Of a stretch of 64,000 bases of DNA, positions 1-12,650 are shown in pieces. This stretch comes from Tulasnella sp. 424. Its lineage: Eukaryota; Basidiomycota; Agaricomycetes; Cantharellales; Tulasnellaceae. Below the pieces are notes generated by a model. That model did no database searches. It had not been told where the DNA came from and saw only the letters and a program-made list of their open reading frames with translations. The number at the start of each line of letters is the position of its first letter. The first letter of the stretch is position 1. The stretch is from the NCBI GenBank assembly GCA_019633425.1, contig WSUB01000103.1, forward strand, positions 62,001 to 126,000, written 5' to 3'. Made by a program: the position numbers and the translations under genes.

Positions 1-1619
1 TGTGAACCATATCCGCGCTGCTGGAGGAATTCCTTTCGTCAAGACTAATGTCCCGCAAACAATGTTGTCTTTCGAGTGCGCCAATCCTTTATGGGGGAGG
101 ACTCTCAACCCATACAGCCCCGACCACACATGTGGAGGATCGAGTGGCGGAGAGGCTGCTCTTGCTGCTTGCGACGGGACTGCTTTGGGATTCGGTAGCG
201 ACACCGGTGGAAGGCAAGTCCTTTGTTGGTTGTTCGTCGTTTCGAACCGACATGCGCTGACGAGCGATGTTTTCGCAAAGCCTTCGTATCCCTCCGGGCT
301 TTTCGGGAGTGTATGCTTTGAAACCGGGTCAACACCGCGTAGCAAGGTCTGGTACGGTCGGACCCGTGCCAGGATTCGAAGCCCTGACATCGGTCAACGG
401 GCCCATCGCGCGTTCAGTCACCGATATCGAACTTGCCTCTCGAGTCTTGTTCGGAAAATCGGACGCCCTCAACGAAACCCTTCCGCCAGTACCTTACCGT
501 AACGTTACCGTTCCGAAGAAGTTGAAGTTTGGGTACTACAAGACTGGTGCGTGAGCTGATCGTAATGTCCGACTCGCATCGCTGAGCGCCGGCACGCTTT
601 TCCCAGATCAATTGATCAAAGTTTCCCCCGCTTGTCAGAGAGCGGTCCAGGAGACGGTGGACGCTCTACGTCAAAAAGGCCACGAATGCGTCGAGTTTGT
701 TATCCCGAACGACCTTGAAGCCGCGCGGGTTTTCGTTGCTTTGACTTCGGCGGACGGATACAAGACTTTGACCTCTCATATCGGTCCTGACCCTCCGGGT
801 CGAACTTTGTTCCTGGTTACTCTAGGATCCAAAATCCCGTGTAAGTCTCCATTCGCCCATAACGTAGGCTGAGAAACTTGCTGAACTTACCGTTGCACGT
901 GCAGCCTTCGTTCGCTCACTCGCGTGTTGGGCGGCCCGGACGTTCAAAGGCGACGATTCATGGGCGGCTCTCTTCTCCAACTCGCACCCAAGGACGGTAT
1001 CAGAGTTCTGGGCCGAAACGAAAGCGAGGAACGAATACAACAAGTTCTTCCACGACAACGTAAGTCCTTCCAAAACGCGTAAGATGACTCGACGAGAAAG
1101 CAATACTTACAACGCTATTAAAACACCACCCCGAATAGGTTTGGGGAAAGCACGACTTCGACGGCATCATCTGTCCCGTAAACGCTCTGCCATCTGTTCC
1201 TCATGGGTGCGTTCAGTGCCCGGTGTTGTCCGACTGTTTTGCTCATCTGTACGCCCCTCCTTCTCAGAGGCTCCACGCTACTGTCTCCTCTGGCCTTCAC
1301 CACGTCACTGTACAATGTTGTTGACCACCCCGTTGGAATCGTACCGGTTACTCGCGTGGACAAGACCAAAGATGCCATCAGTGAGGAGTGGAGCGACCCA
1401 GCAACGGGCGGTCCAAAAGGTTCACCAATCATCCACGCGACGATGTATGAAGGTCCAAAGGCGGTTTATGACCCTGTGGCGATGAATGGCATTCCAATAG
1501 GTGTGCAAGTCGTCGGAAAGCCTTGGGAGGACGAGAAAGTAGTCGAGATGATGAAGGTCGTAGATGGTGCTCTTGGAAAGAGGGGCTTCGGCCCGGGCGC
1601 TTGGGCTGGAAAAGCGTAG
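1..1619 (+). CDS. Fungal amidase (AmdS-like), tandem copy 1, 5' end outside window
   Basis: Amidase-signature (AS) hydrolase that cleaves an amide to acid and ammonia; the substrate is unknown. The window opens inside an exon that corresponds to the sixth exon of the downstream copy (2585-5017), so five exons and the catalytic lysine motif lie upstream. Visible in frame are GGSSGGE (cis-serine) and GSDTGGS-LRIP, where the last Ser of GGS is the nucleophile, then a C-terminal half ending in AWAGKA-stop. Five introns are retained at the same sites as in copy 2. The first (214-280) starts with GC rather than GT (AG|GCAAGT) and splits the nucleophile Ser codon. No frameshift or premature stop is seen after splicing, so the copy looks functional. 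It differs from copy 2 by scattered substitutions such as GSDT versus GSDI. Family assignment is firm; the nitrogen-source role is inferred from acetamidase relatives. Confidence 0.9.
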
Positions 1620-1746
1620 AGTTACTTCTTGATATTTCTTCTTCATTTCTCTCGTTTTGTTTTACTTAGGGATTTATGTGCTTGAATTTGGATATCAAGG
1701 TTCTTTTTCCGTCGGTGCTTATGTAACGGAAAGCGATAAGACCGAG
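1..1746 (+). repeat. Tandem duplication block, copy A
   Basis: Bases 1 to about 1746 align with 3406 to about 5177, exons and introns alike, at an offset that drifts from 3405 to 3398 through small indels. Similarity continues past the stop codon through a short 3' segment ending near the word gaaagcgataagaccga, then breaks off. The left edge of this copy is outside the window. Confidence 0.9.
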
Positions 1747-2584
1747 CAGCGTCCCCCCATCGACCCGGTCGCACAGGCTCTCCATCTTGATACATCACCA
1801 CCCGCTCGTGCCACCACGGAAGCAAAGTCCCCGGTCAACCCATGTCCCCAACGGATTCGTACCCATCTCCTCCGACATCGCAAGATTCCCCGCCGCAGAG
1901 CGCCATTCCTGCTTTCGCGTTGGCGTCTGCGACGTCGAGCCTTCCCCCTACTTCGGCGAGCAACATGTCCAGTCATGGAGACCGACTGTATACGAGTCGA
2001 GTTCGAGCTCCGGATTGGAGGGCTTATGTCCGAATGGGGAGATGAAGGACATGAATCGTACACGGATGGAGCGGGTGCGATGGGTGTGCATGTGCCGATT
2101 GCGACTGCATCGTAAGGACTCATTTTGAGTGGTGGTATTAGAGACTTTACTTATTATATAGACTAAAGTACTTTGTCGCTTCGATCTTGCGTTCTTCTGA
2201 TAAGTACTCTGTATTGTATACTTATTTTTGTTCGCCTTTCGCTTGCTCGATCGTTGATTTTATTATGACGCTTGTGCTAAGTCGGACTTGTGCTTTTTGC
2301 TTGATAAACGCCCCCCAATTCCGTAACTCATCGCGTGTGCTAGTCCCATTTTAGCTATAAAGCTCTTAGCAAAAGCGGCCTGCCGAATAACGCTTCTGAC
2401 GATCCTTTGATTCGTCGTGTGCCTGCCACGGCGACTAAGTGCGGCCGGAAATAGACTGCGGGAACTCAAACGCGCCAGCCACCAACACTCTGCAACCCTA
2501 AGTTCAACCACCCAGACCACGCTCACTACATACAACCCTACTCGTTTGCTCCTCTTTCTTCAATATCTAGAGCAGTGATATAGA
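1620..2584. other. Intergenic region between the amidase copies
   Basis: About 965 bases. The first 130 are duplicated 3' flank. The rest includes a Ser/Pro-rich open frame at 1842-2045 on the plus strand (67 codons, begins MSPTDSYP) and an Arg-rich 134-codon frame on the opposite strand over 1719-2123. Neither shows a recognisable domain or good splice context, and I do not call either a gene. From about 2124 to 2584 it is AT-richer and presumably holds the promoter of amidase copy 2. Confidence 0.5.
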
Positions 2585-5017
2585 ATGGCGGGGAAATCCT
2601 GGAAGACGATCGTGCAAGAAAAACAAGCCGACCGGGCGCGTTTGATCGAGGACGTCGTTGGCAAGGCGAAAGCAGCCGAGGGAGAGGCGCCCGAAGGTGG
2701 GGTGAAGAATGAGGATATCGTACACGCCACTGGTATGTTCCTCGCGTAGAGGTTCTATGTCTAGGTGGAGAACTGATGACTGTTGTTCGGGTGACCTCCT
2801 TTCTTTTTTTCAGCGACCGAAATCGTTCAAAACATCCAAGCTGGCAAACCTGGTTGGACGGCAGAGAAAGTCGTGCTGGCGTTCGCTATACGAGCTGCCG
2901 AGGCTCAGGAAAAGATCAATTGCTTGACTGAGAGTGCGTTTCACTTTTCGCTTTGAATCTCGCTCTTACCGGTTACCGGGAACGACAACTTTTTTTTTGC
3001 TGACATGTGATTTGTACGTGGGCAGTCATGTTCGCTCAAGCACTGGAAGAAGCGCGAGCGCTTGACGCTGAATTCGCTCAGACGAAGAGGATTAGAGGGC
3101 CGTTGCATGGGTTGCCGATCAGTTTGAAGGATTGCTGTGAGTGTTTGAGGGACGTGCTGCAATGCCTTTGAGGAACTAACACAAATGATATCGTAAATCA
3201 GACAAGGTCAAAGGTTATGATGCTACTATCGGATTTACACAGTGAGCTTCTTCGTAGAGGTAATCGCCTTACGGCTTCTCACGGAGTTGCTCTTTCAGAT
3301 GGGTGGACAAACCAAGCGACGTTGACGCGGAGGTCAGACCACGGCGGTTCATTTTACGAAAACCGACTGACAAGCTTCTGCTGACGACTCTTCGTGTCTT
3401 CAGATTGTGAACCATATCCGCGCTGCTGGAGGAATTCCTTTCGTCAAGACCAATGTCCCGCAAACGATGTTGTCCTTCGAGTGTTCCAACCCGTTATGGG
3501 GGAGGACTCTCAACCCATACAGCCCCAACCACACATGCGGAGGATCGAGTGGTGGAGAGGCTGCTCTTGCTGCTTGTGATGGAGCTGCTTTGGGATTCGG
3601 TAGCGACATCGGTGGAAGGTATGTCCTTCTGTTGCTCGTTTGTCGTTTCGAACCAACACAAGCTGACGGGGGATGTTTTCGCATAGCCTTCGTATCCCTC
3701 CGGGCTTCTCGGGAGTATATGCTTTGAAACCGAGTCAAAACCGTGTAGCGAGGTCTGGAACGGTCGGATGCGTGCCAGGATTCGAAGCCCTGATAGCGGC
3801 CAACGGGCCCATCGCGCGTTCAGTCCCCGATATTGAACTTGCCTCTCGAGTCTTGTTCGGAAAATCGGACGCCCTCAACGAGACTCTTCCACCGGTGCCT
3901 TACCGCGACGTTACCATTCCGAAAAAGTTGAAGTTTGGCTACTACAAGACTGGTGTGTGAGGTGGATCATAATGTGCGACTCGCATCACTGAGCGTCTGC
4001 ACGCTTTCCCAGATCAATTGATCAAGGTTTCCCCGGCTTGTCAGAGAGCGGTTCAGGAGACGGTTGACGCTCTGCGAGAACAAGGCCACGAATGTGTGGA
4101 GTTCGTTATTCCAAACAATCTAGAAGCCGCCCGAGTTTTCGTTGCTTTGACTTCGGCGGACGGGTACAAGACTTTGACCTCTCACATCGGTCCTGACCCT
4201 CGGGATCGAACTTTGTTCCTGGTTACTCTAGGATCTAAGATTCCGTGTAAGTCTCCATTCGCCCATAACGTAGGCTGAGAAACCTGCTGAACTTATCGTT
4301 GCACCTGACAGCCTTCATTCGCTCACTCGCGTGTTGGGCAGCCCGGACGTTCAAAGGCGATTATTCATGGGCGGCTCTCTTCTCCAACTCCCACCCGAGG
4401 ACGGTATCGGAGTTCTGGGCCGAAACGAAAGCGAAGAACGAATACATCAAGTTCTTCCACGAAAACGTGAGTCCTTCCAGAACGCATAGGGAGAAAGCAA
4501 AGACTTACGACGCTATTAAAATACCAACCCGAATAGGTTTGGGGAAAGCACGACTTCGACGGTATCATCTGTCCCGTAAATGCTCTGCCAACTGTTCCCC
4601 ATGGGTGCGTTCAGTGCTTGGTGTTGTCCGACTGTTTTGCTCACCCGTGTGCTCCTCCTGCTCAGAGGCTCCGCGCTACTGTCTCCTCTAGCCTTCGCCA
4701 CGTCGCTATACAATGTTGTTGACCACCCCGTCGGAATCGTACCGGTTACTCGCGTGGACAAGACCAAAGATGCCATCAGTGAGGAGTGGAACGACCCAGC
4801 AACTGGCGGTCCCAAAGGTTCACCAATCATCCACGCGACGATGTATGAAGGTCCGAAGGCGGCTTATGACCCTGTGGCGATGGATGGCATTCCAGTGGGT
4901 GTGCAAGTTGTCGGAAAGCCTTGGGAGGACGAGAAGGTCGTCGAGATGATGAAGGTTGTGGATGGTGCTCTTGGAAAGAGGGGCTTCGGACCGGGCGCTT
5001 GGGCTGAAAAATCGTAG
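2585..5017 (+). CDS. Fungal amidase (AmdS-like), tandem copy 2, complete
   Basis: Complete AS-family amidase with about 11 exons. The start is the ATG of MAGKSWKTIVQEK, the only one leading into a conserved frame. The Ser-cisSer-Lys triad is visible: ISLKDC (catalytic Lys, the Cys followed by an intron), GGSSGGE (cis-Ser) and GSDIGGS, whose final Ser is the nucleophile and is split by an intron at 3619-3686 with a normal GTATGT donor. The C-terminal part contains VDHPVGIVPVTRVD and GIPVGVQVVGKPWED, typical of fungal acetamidase and general amidases. It is a close duplicate of the gene at 1-1619 and in the same orientation. Such enzymes release ammonia from small amides and are usually cytosolic. 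I cannot tell acetamidase from other amide specificities. Confidence 0.93.
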
Positions 5018-5177
5018 AGTTACTTCTTGCTCTTTCTTGTTCTTTCCTCCCCTCTCTTTTTTCATTGTTATATGGGGATTTATGTGCTGAATATCGATAT
5101 CACGGTTCTTTCCATTCGTGTCGTTCCCCGCGCTGACCCTCGGTGCTTATGTAACCGAAAGCGATAAGACCGACCAG
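3406..5177 (+). repeat. Tandem duplication block, copy B
   Basis: Second copy of the amidase block, matching window positions 1-1746. The right end falls about 40 bases before the RIO2 start codon, so the duplicated 3' flank abuts the RIO2 promoter. The unit must extend further left (2585 and perhaps upstream), but its counterpart lies outside the window. Confidence 0.88.
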
Positions 5178-5217
5178 AGTGTCGCTATTCGATTTTCAAG
5201 CACCCCTCCCATCCACA

Positions 5218-7082
<1,865 letters not shown>

Positions 7083-7322
7083 ATTGTGCACTGTATTATG
7101 ATTCCATGCATTGTAATAGACTCGTTTGAAATATAAGTACGGCAGCGTTGTCTTAGCTCTTCTGCACGCTCACTGACCGCACCGCCGGCCAGCAAAGTAA
7201 TCTGTGCCTGTGACGGCGGGGCGTGGGTACCGAGTATAATTAGACGCCTAATTCGAAGGTCGACCAAGCGGCGTTCTCGTCACCATGTCCCCCATGTCCC
7301 ACTCTCAATATTAAGGGCTGCG

Positions 7323-10110
7323 ATGCGTTCATTCCTCTCCAGATACAACTCCTCACAACCTGGCCAGCCCGCCTCAGCTCAGCAGTCGGGTCAACCACAA
7401 GACATGGGATGGCGTTCACTGGCCGTGGGCCTTGGCTCAACGGTGAAACGCGCAGCCAAGTCTGCCTATGAAGGGGGCTACGAGCGAATCGTCACAATAC
7501 GGGACTCTGAAACGATAAAGGGATGGAGGGAACGACGAAACGAAGAGGTTAAAGGACTCGAGAAGGTCACTCTGTTTCCTGGTTATGCCACGAAGAGGTT
7601 CCACGGCAATCCAACCCGCCAGAGTGAGTGAGCTGCTTGCGTCTTGCAGGCTTGGCGCAGGCTCACAAGATTTATGCCCATTCCATTAGACGAGTTTGCT
7701 ATTGACATCTTCGTTGACGGCTACGCGTCCAGCCTTCGACCCCCTGAGCTAGCCTCTCGTTCGCAGAAGGCTTTCATGCGGTTGGCAAAGGGTAATATCT
7801 ATACTCTAGTGACGATGCAGGGCCCAAATAACCGCCACATTTCTCCACAGGTTTTGCTGCATTGCCGAAACTGCCAGTTAGCGATCATGTGGCTGGGGGT
7901 GCCATGGTCCCTGACGTCGATGACGCACAAAGCGTCCGTAGCCTCAAGGATGACGAGTCCTACAATTCCGACGCCGAGGACATACCGGAACTGTCAGGAC
8001 ATCTACCACCGCGGCCAGACCAGATGGACGATCGCTTAGAAGAAGCCGTATTGGCTCATGACCCGCGGGCAATGAACACCCACCCGGGAAGTCTCAACGC
8101 GCGCGCGCAGGACATTCCGTCACCTCAGCAGTCACTGGAGAACATCGGCCACGCCGAGCTCGCAATACTGCACGCCAACTTGGATGCCCGACTGCAACCA
8201 TTTTGGTCATCCATCCTCCCAAATCGGACAGTCCGAATATCTATCTTTGTATCGGAGCACCAAACACCAAACGAGCAACAATCCACCACACGGAACTCAG
8301 ACTCGGACGACCTAAAGCCTGTACCGCTTGCTGTAGCTGAAGTACAAACCAATCCTCAGGGGTACTTTAGCCAGCGGTTCAATATCCCTTTCGACGAGAT
8401 ATGCACATACCCACTAGCCCTTCCCATCGCCTTTGGGGACCCCTATGTCGAACATTACCTCGTAATTCAGGCGGACCTACTTCCCGTGGAATCTCCGGCG
8501 TTGGTTCGACCACCAAGCTATCCGCTGGATGCCAGACCACCATCCCCCGCCGTTTCTGTGCGCTCGACGCGCAGCGACCGAATGCCACAACCAGAACGTC
8601 TTTTGGAACTTCCCTCGTCTACATCCGCCTCATTCTCCGCGCCAGCCACTCCACCCCACCCTTACCAACAACCTTCTGCATCAGTATCTCAGACATCTAT
8701 TCGTCCACCTCCTTCGGTTCAACTGAGAATACCTATCACGTCAGCTAGGGTCCGACTGATATCAGACATAGATGATACGATCAAGCGTACAGACGTCTTA
8801 TTAGGTGTCAAGGCCATTTACAGAAACGTCTTTGTCAAGGGACTTTCCGACTTGATTGTACCCGGAATGGTATGTTGACCATCTTTGTTGGAGGTTCATC
8901 GCTCATAGGGTGAAATAGGCGGACTGGTACTCGGCAATGGCAGGGAGAGGGGTCCGTTTCCACTATGTGGTAAGATTCAGATCGGATGGAGGTTTGCACA
9001 TTAATGCAGCACTGACCGGCACGACCGTAGTCAAATTCGCCGTTTGAGCTTCTGCCTGTTCTGCAGGAGTTCTTTGAGATAGCGGGTATACCACATGGTG
9101 AGACCTCACGAAACTATGAAGGCGTCATTATTAAACGGCATTGCAGGTTCCGTACGACTACGCTACTATGGCGGGAGGTCCATGTTGGGCGGCCTCTGGT
9201 CTGGTGCCGGGGAGAGAAAGCGGACCGGAATCGTAGAGGTCAGTATCATCTTGGGCTCGGCGGCGCAGAAGTTAAACCACTTGCTAACGGAACGAGGTGC
9301 TCTTAACAGGTTCTTGACATCTTCGCTGATAGCCAATTCATTCTCGTGGGCGATACAGGCGAACAAGATCTCGAGCTCTACGCCGCTATCGCACGGGAAC
9401 GCCCTGAACAAATTCTAGGCTTATTCCTTCGAGACGTCTCCACTACAGGGCCGCCCGTCGACGTGCCGGATCCCATTCGAGATATTGAACGACTGGAGCA
9501 ATCTAGCGAACATGAAGCCGCCTACTTTTCTCCCACTACACCCACTCCGTCACGACCACCGACTTTACCCCACAGGGTGAGAGATATCCCTCCGCCTCCT
9601 GTGCGCAATATGTCAGCCCGACCTGGGAGCATGGATTCTAGTTCAACGGCATATGGTTCAGCGCAAGTTCCCTATCGTCCTCGTACTCCGAGTCGAAAGT
9701 CCACGGCGAACCATGAAGGGGTGCCCTCACCATCCCCTTCCCCCGTTACACGTCCTGTGCTTAGCAGCGCATACACCTCTGAGCCGCAAGAGGCGAGAAC
9801 ACCGTCACCTTACGCCGTGCAGACGAGGACTTCGCCTACCGATCCCCGAACTCCTTCGCAACGCCTTCCGGGAGCGTATGGACAAACTCGACCCACCCCA
9901 ACTCACCGGTCATCAACGTCAATGTCATCTGCTCAAGATGCATACGACATCGAAGAAAAGCGTAGGAACGATTTGCGGGTTCGGGTCGAAACAGCACGTC
10001 AGCTCACTCCCGCTCATATTATTCTCAAAATCTTCCGAGAGCCCGCCGAGTGTGACGAGGTTTTCAAACTCTTGGACAGTCTGGGTCTAAAGGAAAAGCC
10101 TCGTCCATGA
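7323..10110 (+). CDS. APP1: APP1-type phosphatidate phosphatase (DUF2183)
   Basis: Matches the fungal actin-patch protein App1 family, Mg-dependent phosphatidate phosphatases that make diacylglycerol at endocytic actin patches. The N-terminal part contains the family segments GYATKRFHGNP, DIFVDGYASSLRPPELASRSQ and FMRLAKGFAALPKLP. The catalytic HAD-like core has ISDIDDTIKRTDV (DxDxT motif) near 8757-8790. Further segments are VSNSPFELLPVLQEF, GSVRLRYYGGRSMLGGLW and LVGDTGEQDLELYAAI. The C-terminal region is long, Pro/Ser-rich and presumably disordered (9480-9940), then ends with a short helical segment to KEKPRP. Several small introns. It is convergent with SEC72, with about 93 bases between stop codons. 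Confidence 0.93.
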
Positions 10111-10203
10111 CCCGTGTTCGCCAACACGGAAATTTGTATTCGTCGTAAAGAGAATGTATTGTTAGGTCGTACAGAGGATGCGTGGAATAAGATATCCTGG
10201 AGG

Positions 10204-11106
10204 TTATGCAGGTGTTGGGGCTGATGTTAATTTTGGTGAACGTGTAGCAGCAGCCTGAGCCTCGATCTGATCTTCGATTTCCTTCTTGAAGGCGAGCATT
10301 TCCTGCAAGCACCATATTTAGCGGCCCAACGCTCTGCAGGAGAGATGTATCGGCTTACTGCACTATCTGGCTCGAACTGCAGCCCAAGCATAACGGCGTC
10401 CCTGGCCTCTTCAAATCGCTGTAGACCAACAAGGGCCTTGGCCTTGCGGAAGTGGCCTTTGCTCCATGGTCTTTTCAGTTGGATCACAACGTCCGCATCC
10501 ACGAGGGCTGAAACGTAATCTTCAGCCGCCGCGAAAGCAGCTGAACGGTTGCAAACAACGATGGCCATTTCATCTCGAACAAGTGCTGAAGGCTCCCATG
10601 GATTTCGAGAAGCTGCGATGTTCGCAGACATGTTGTAAAAGTTGATAGCCTGAAGCCAGTTCTTTTGCTTGTAGGCGGTCTACGTCGGAGTGGTGTCAAT
10701 CCCAATGTTACCAGTCAAAGTATTAAGCAGATAGGGATGGAGTACTAACGTTGCCCTCCTCTTTTGTCTTCTGTACAGCTTGTGATCTGTTTGGGTGGAC
10801 GACGTTCGGTGGTGGAGGAATCGCAATCTCGTTGCTTTGAGCAATTAGTTTGGTGAACACGTTGAGTTCTGCGAAATTTAGGCCGCAGTCGGAACAGACT
10901 TCGAGAGAGTGTTTCGCGCAGACTGCCTGGTCCCTCGCGTCGCCCTGAACCGCTAAGGGAACAGCTTGGAACTGTTCGTCGAGTGCTGCCTGAATAAGCG
11001 GGTCCATCTGTGGTGGCGGAGGCATCATTGCCTGTTGTGGTGGGCCATGAGTATGACCAGGGCCTTCAGTCCCATCGTGAGTATGTCCATGGCCGCCGTG
11101 TGACAT
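10204..11106 (-). CDS. SEC72: SEC72-like TPR subunit of the ER translocon
   Basis: Sec72 is the cytosolic TPR subunit of the Sec62/63 complex for post-translational import into the ER. The start MSHGGHGHTHDG opens a His/Gly-rich, then Pro/Met-rich, disordered head. Next come CAKHSLEVCSDCGLNF (a Cys-rich segment of fungal Sec72-like proteins) and a TPR block: KEEGNTAYKQKNWLQAINFYN, MAIVVCNRSAAFAAAEDYVSAL and SKGHFRKAKALVGLQRFEEA. The end is EDQIEAQAAATRSPKL and a short tail. The C-terminal exon joins at PDSA|EMLAFKKE with GTAAGC/GCAG signals. Residue-level match to Sec72 is good; a general TPR co-chaperone is the main alternative. Confidence 0.88.
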
Positions 11107-11252
11107 GTTTTCTTGGTTGTACGAGATGGTTTGGGTGTCGTGGAGGTTGGCGTGAGGTGTGTTGGTGGCACTTTCGGTAAGGCCACGTCGAGCGCTTCCA
11201 CCGAGCCTTATCTCCGTGAAGCCGACCGGCGAATTTTATTCCTTAAACCGAC

Positions 11253-12536
11253 ATGTTCTCAATCATCTCGCCGCCCGAACCCCGCTTCGACAACGACGCA
11301 GAAGGGGAAAGACGGCATGGATCTAAGCAAAGGGACGCTATGGATTTCGACATGGATGAATCTGAGAACGTCACAACCCCCGGCCAGTTCATCACGTCCT
11401 CGATGGCTTTTATGAGGTCGAGCTCTGCCTTCCTGCCACCAACTTAGTAGAAACTGACGGTATCGTACCAAGGGGGCATGGAACCTATGTTGATCAAGAT
11501 GAAGTGCTTGCCTCCGTCGCAGGTACGATCGAGCGAGTCAACAAACTAGTGTCGGTGCGTGCTCTGAAATCACGGTAAGCAGAGGGACTATGCAGAAGCC
11601 GTGAACTCCAATTAATCCTCCGCGTTAAGATATACTGGTGAAATTGGTGATTTAGTTATTGGTCGGATTACGGAAGTCAGTTAGCCTCTAGAGTCGCACT
11701 GTTCTCTGGGCATTGACGCTCCGCCGATTACGCAGGTGGTTGCGAAGAGGTGGAAGGTCGACGTATTTGGAAGGAATGAAGGTGTTCTCATGCTTTCCTC
11801 GGTTAACCTGCCTGGCGGCGTTCAAGTCAGCGCGTCGTTCTGCGTCACATTAAACGAAACTAATATCACCCATCCCAGCGAAGGAAACTTGAGAGCGACG
11901 AGCTGCAAATGCGTACGTTCTTTGAAGAAGGTGATCTACTTGTAGCAGAAGTACATCAATTCTTCGGGGATGGATCAATCTCCTTGCACACGCGCTCGCT
12001 GAGATACGGTAAAGTAAGTGGGCAACGTCTACCCCTCGCCTATAGGCACTGAGCCCGCCGTTAGCTTCGAAATGGTCAATTAGTCACCGTGTCCCCTATG
12101 CTGATCCGACGGCTCAAGTCCCACTTTGTGGCGCTGCATTGTGGGGTTGATCTCATCATCGGCATGAACGGATGCATATGGGTTAGCAAACACGCTAAAG
12201 AATTCGAAGGGCAATCTGAGGAAGGGTTCGAGGCGGAGGCAGTGTACTCGAACAAAAACGACGTAAGTCACAGAAAATTCTACTACCCGATACTTTGAAT
12301 CGGGGTTGCCTCACCAGGGTGTCGGATTTTAGGACATTGACAACGCAACGCGTACGGCAATTTCTCGAGTTACCAACATCATTCGAATTCTTGCTCGCCA
12401 TTCCATCCCGTTGACAGATTCAATTATTGCTCAAGCGTACGATTGGGCCATTGAACAAGACGATTACGGAGTTAAGGATATGTTGGTCGATGACTACGGT
12501 GAATTGATGGTGGAAGCACTAGCTGCTTTCCGATAA
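11253..12536 (+). CDS. RRP4: Exosome cap subunit RRP4
   Basis: Rrp4 is one of three S1/KH cap proteins of the RNA exosome, which processes and degrades RNA 3'-to-5' in nucleus and cytoplasm. The joined exons read [64 protein letters not shown], then the S1 fold and a KH domain with [17 protein letters not shown] (GMNG loop). The end is [13 protein letters not shown] and the tail VEALAAFR. All are hallmarks of Rrp4 orthologues. The start ATG at 11253 gives [15 protein letters not shown]. At least six introns, some with exons of only a few dozen bases. SEC72 lies divergently upstream, with 146 bases between the start codons. Confidence 0.95.
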
Positions 12537-12650
12537 ATAATGATATATACCACCGAATTACACAAAGTATGATTTAGTCGCTCAATAGCTATTGAAAGTG
12601 CGCCTTATCGTCCGCTCCCTTCGCCAATACAATCCCTGAGAACCGGAAAA

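Noticed and set aside
1719..2123. 134-codon minus-strand Arg-rich frame between the amidase genes
   Set aside because: It overlaps the duplicated 3' flank, has biased composition (Arg/Ser), no motif, and competes with a plus-strand frame. Support for a gene is insufficient.
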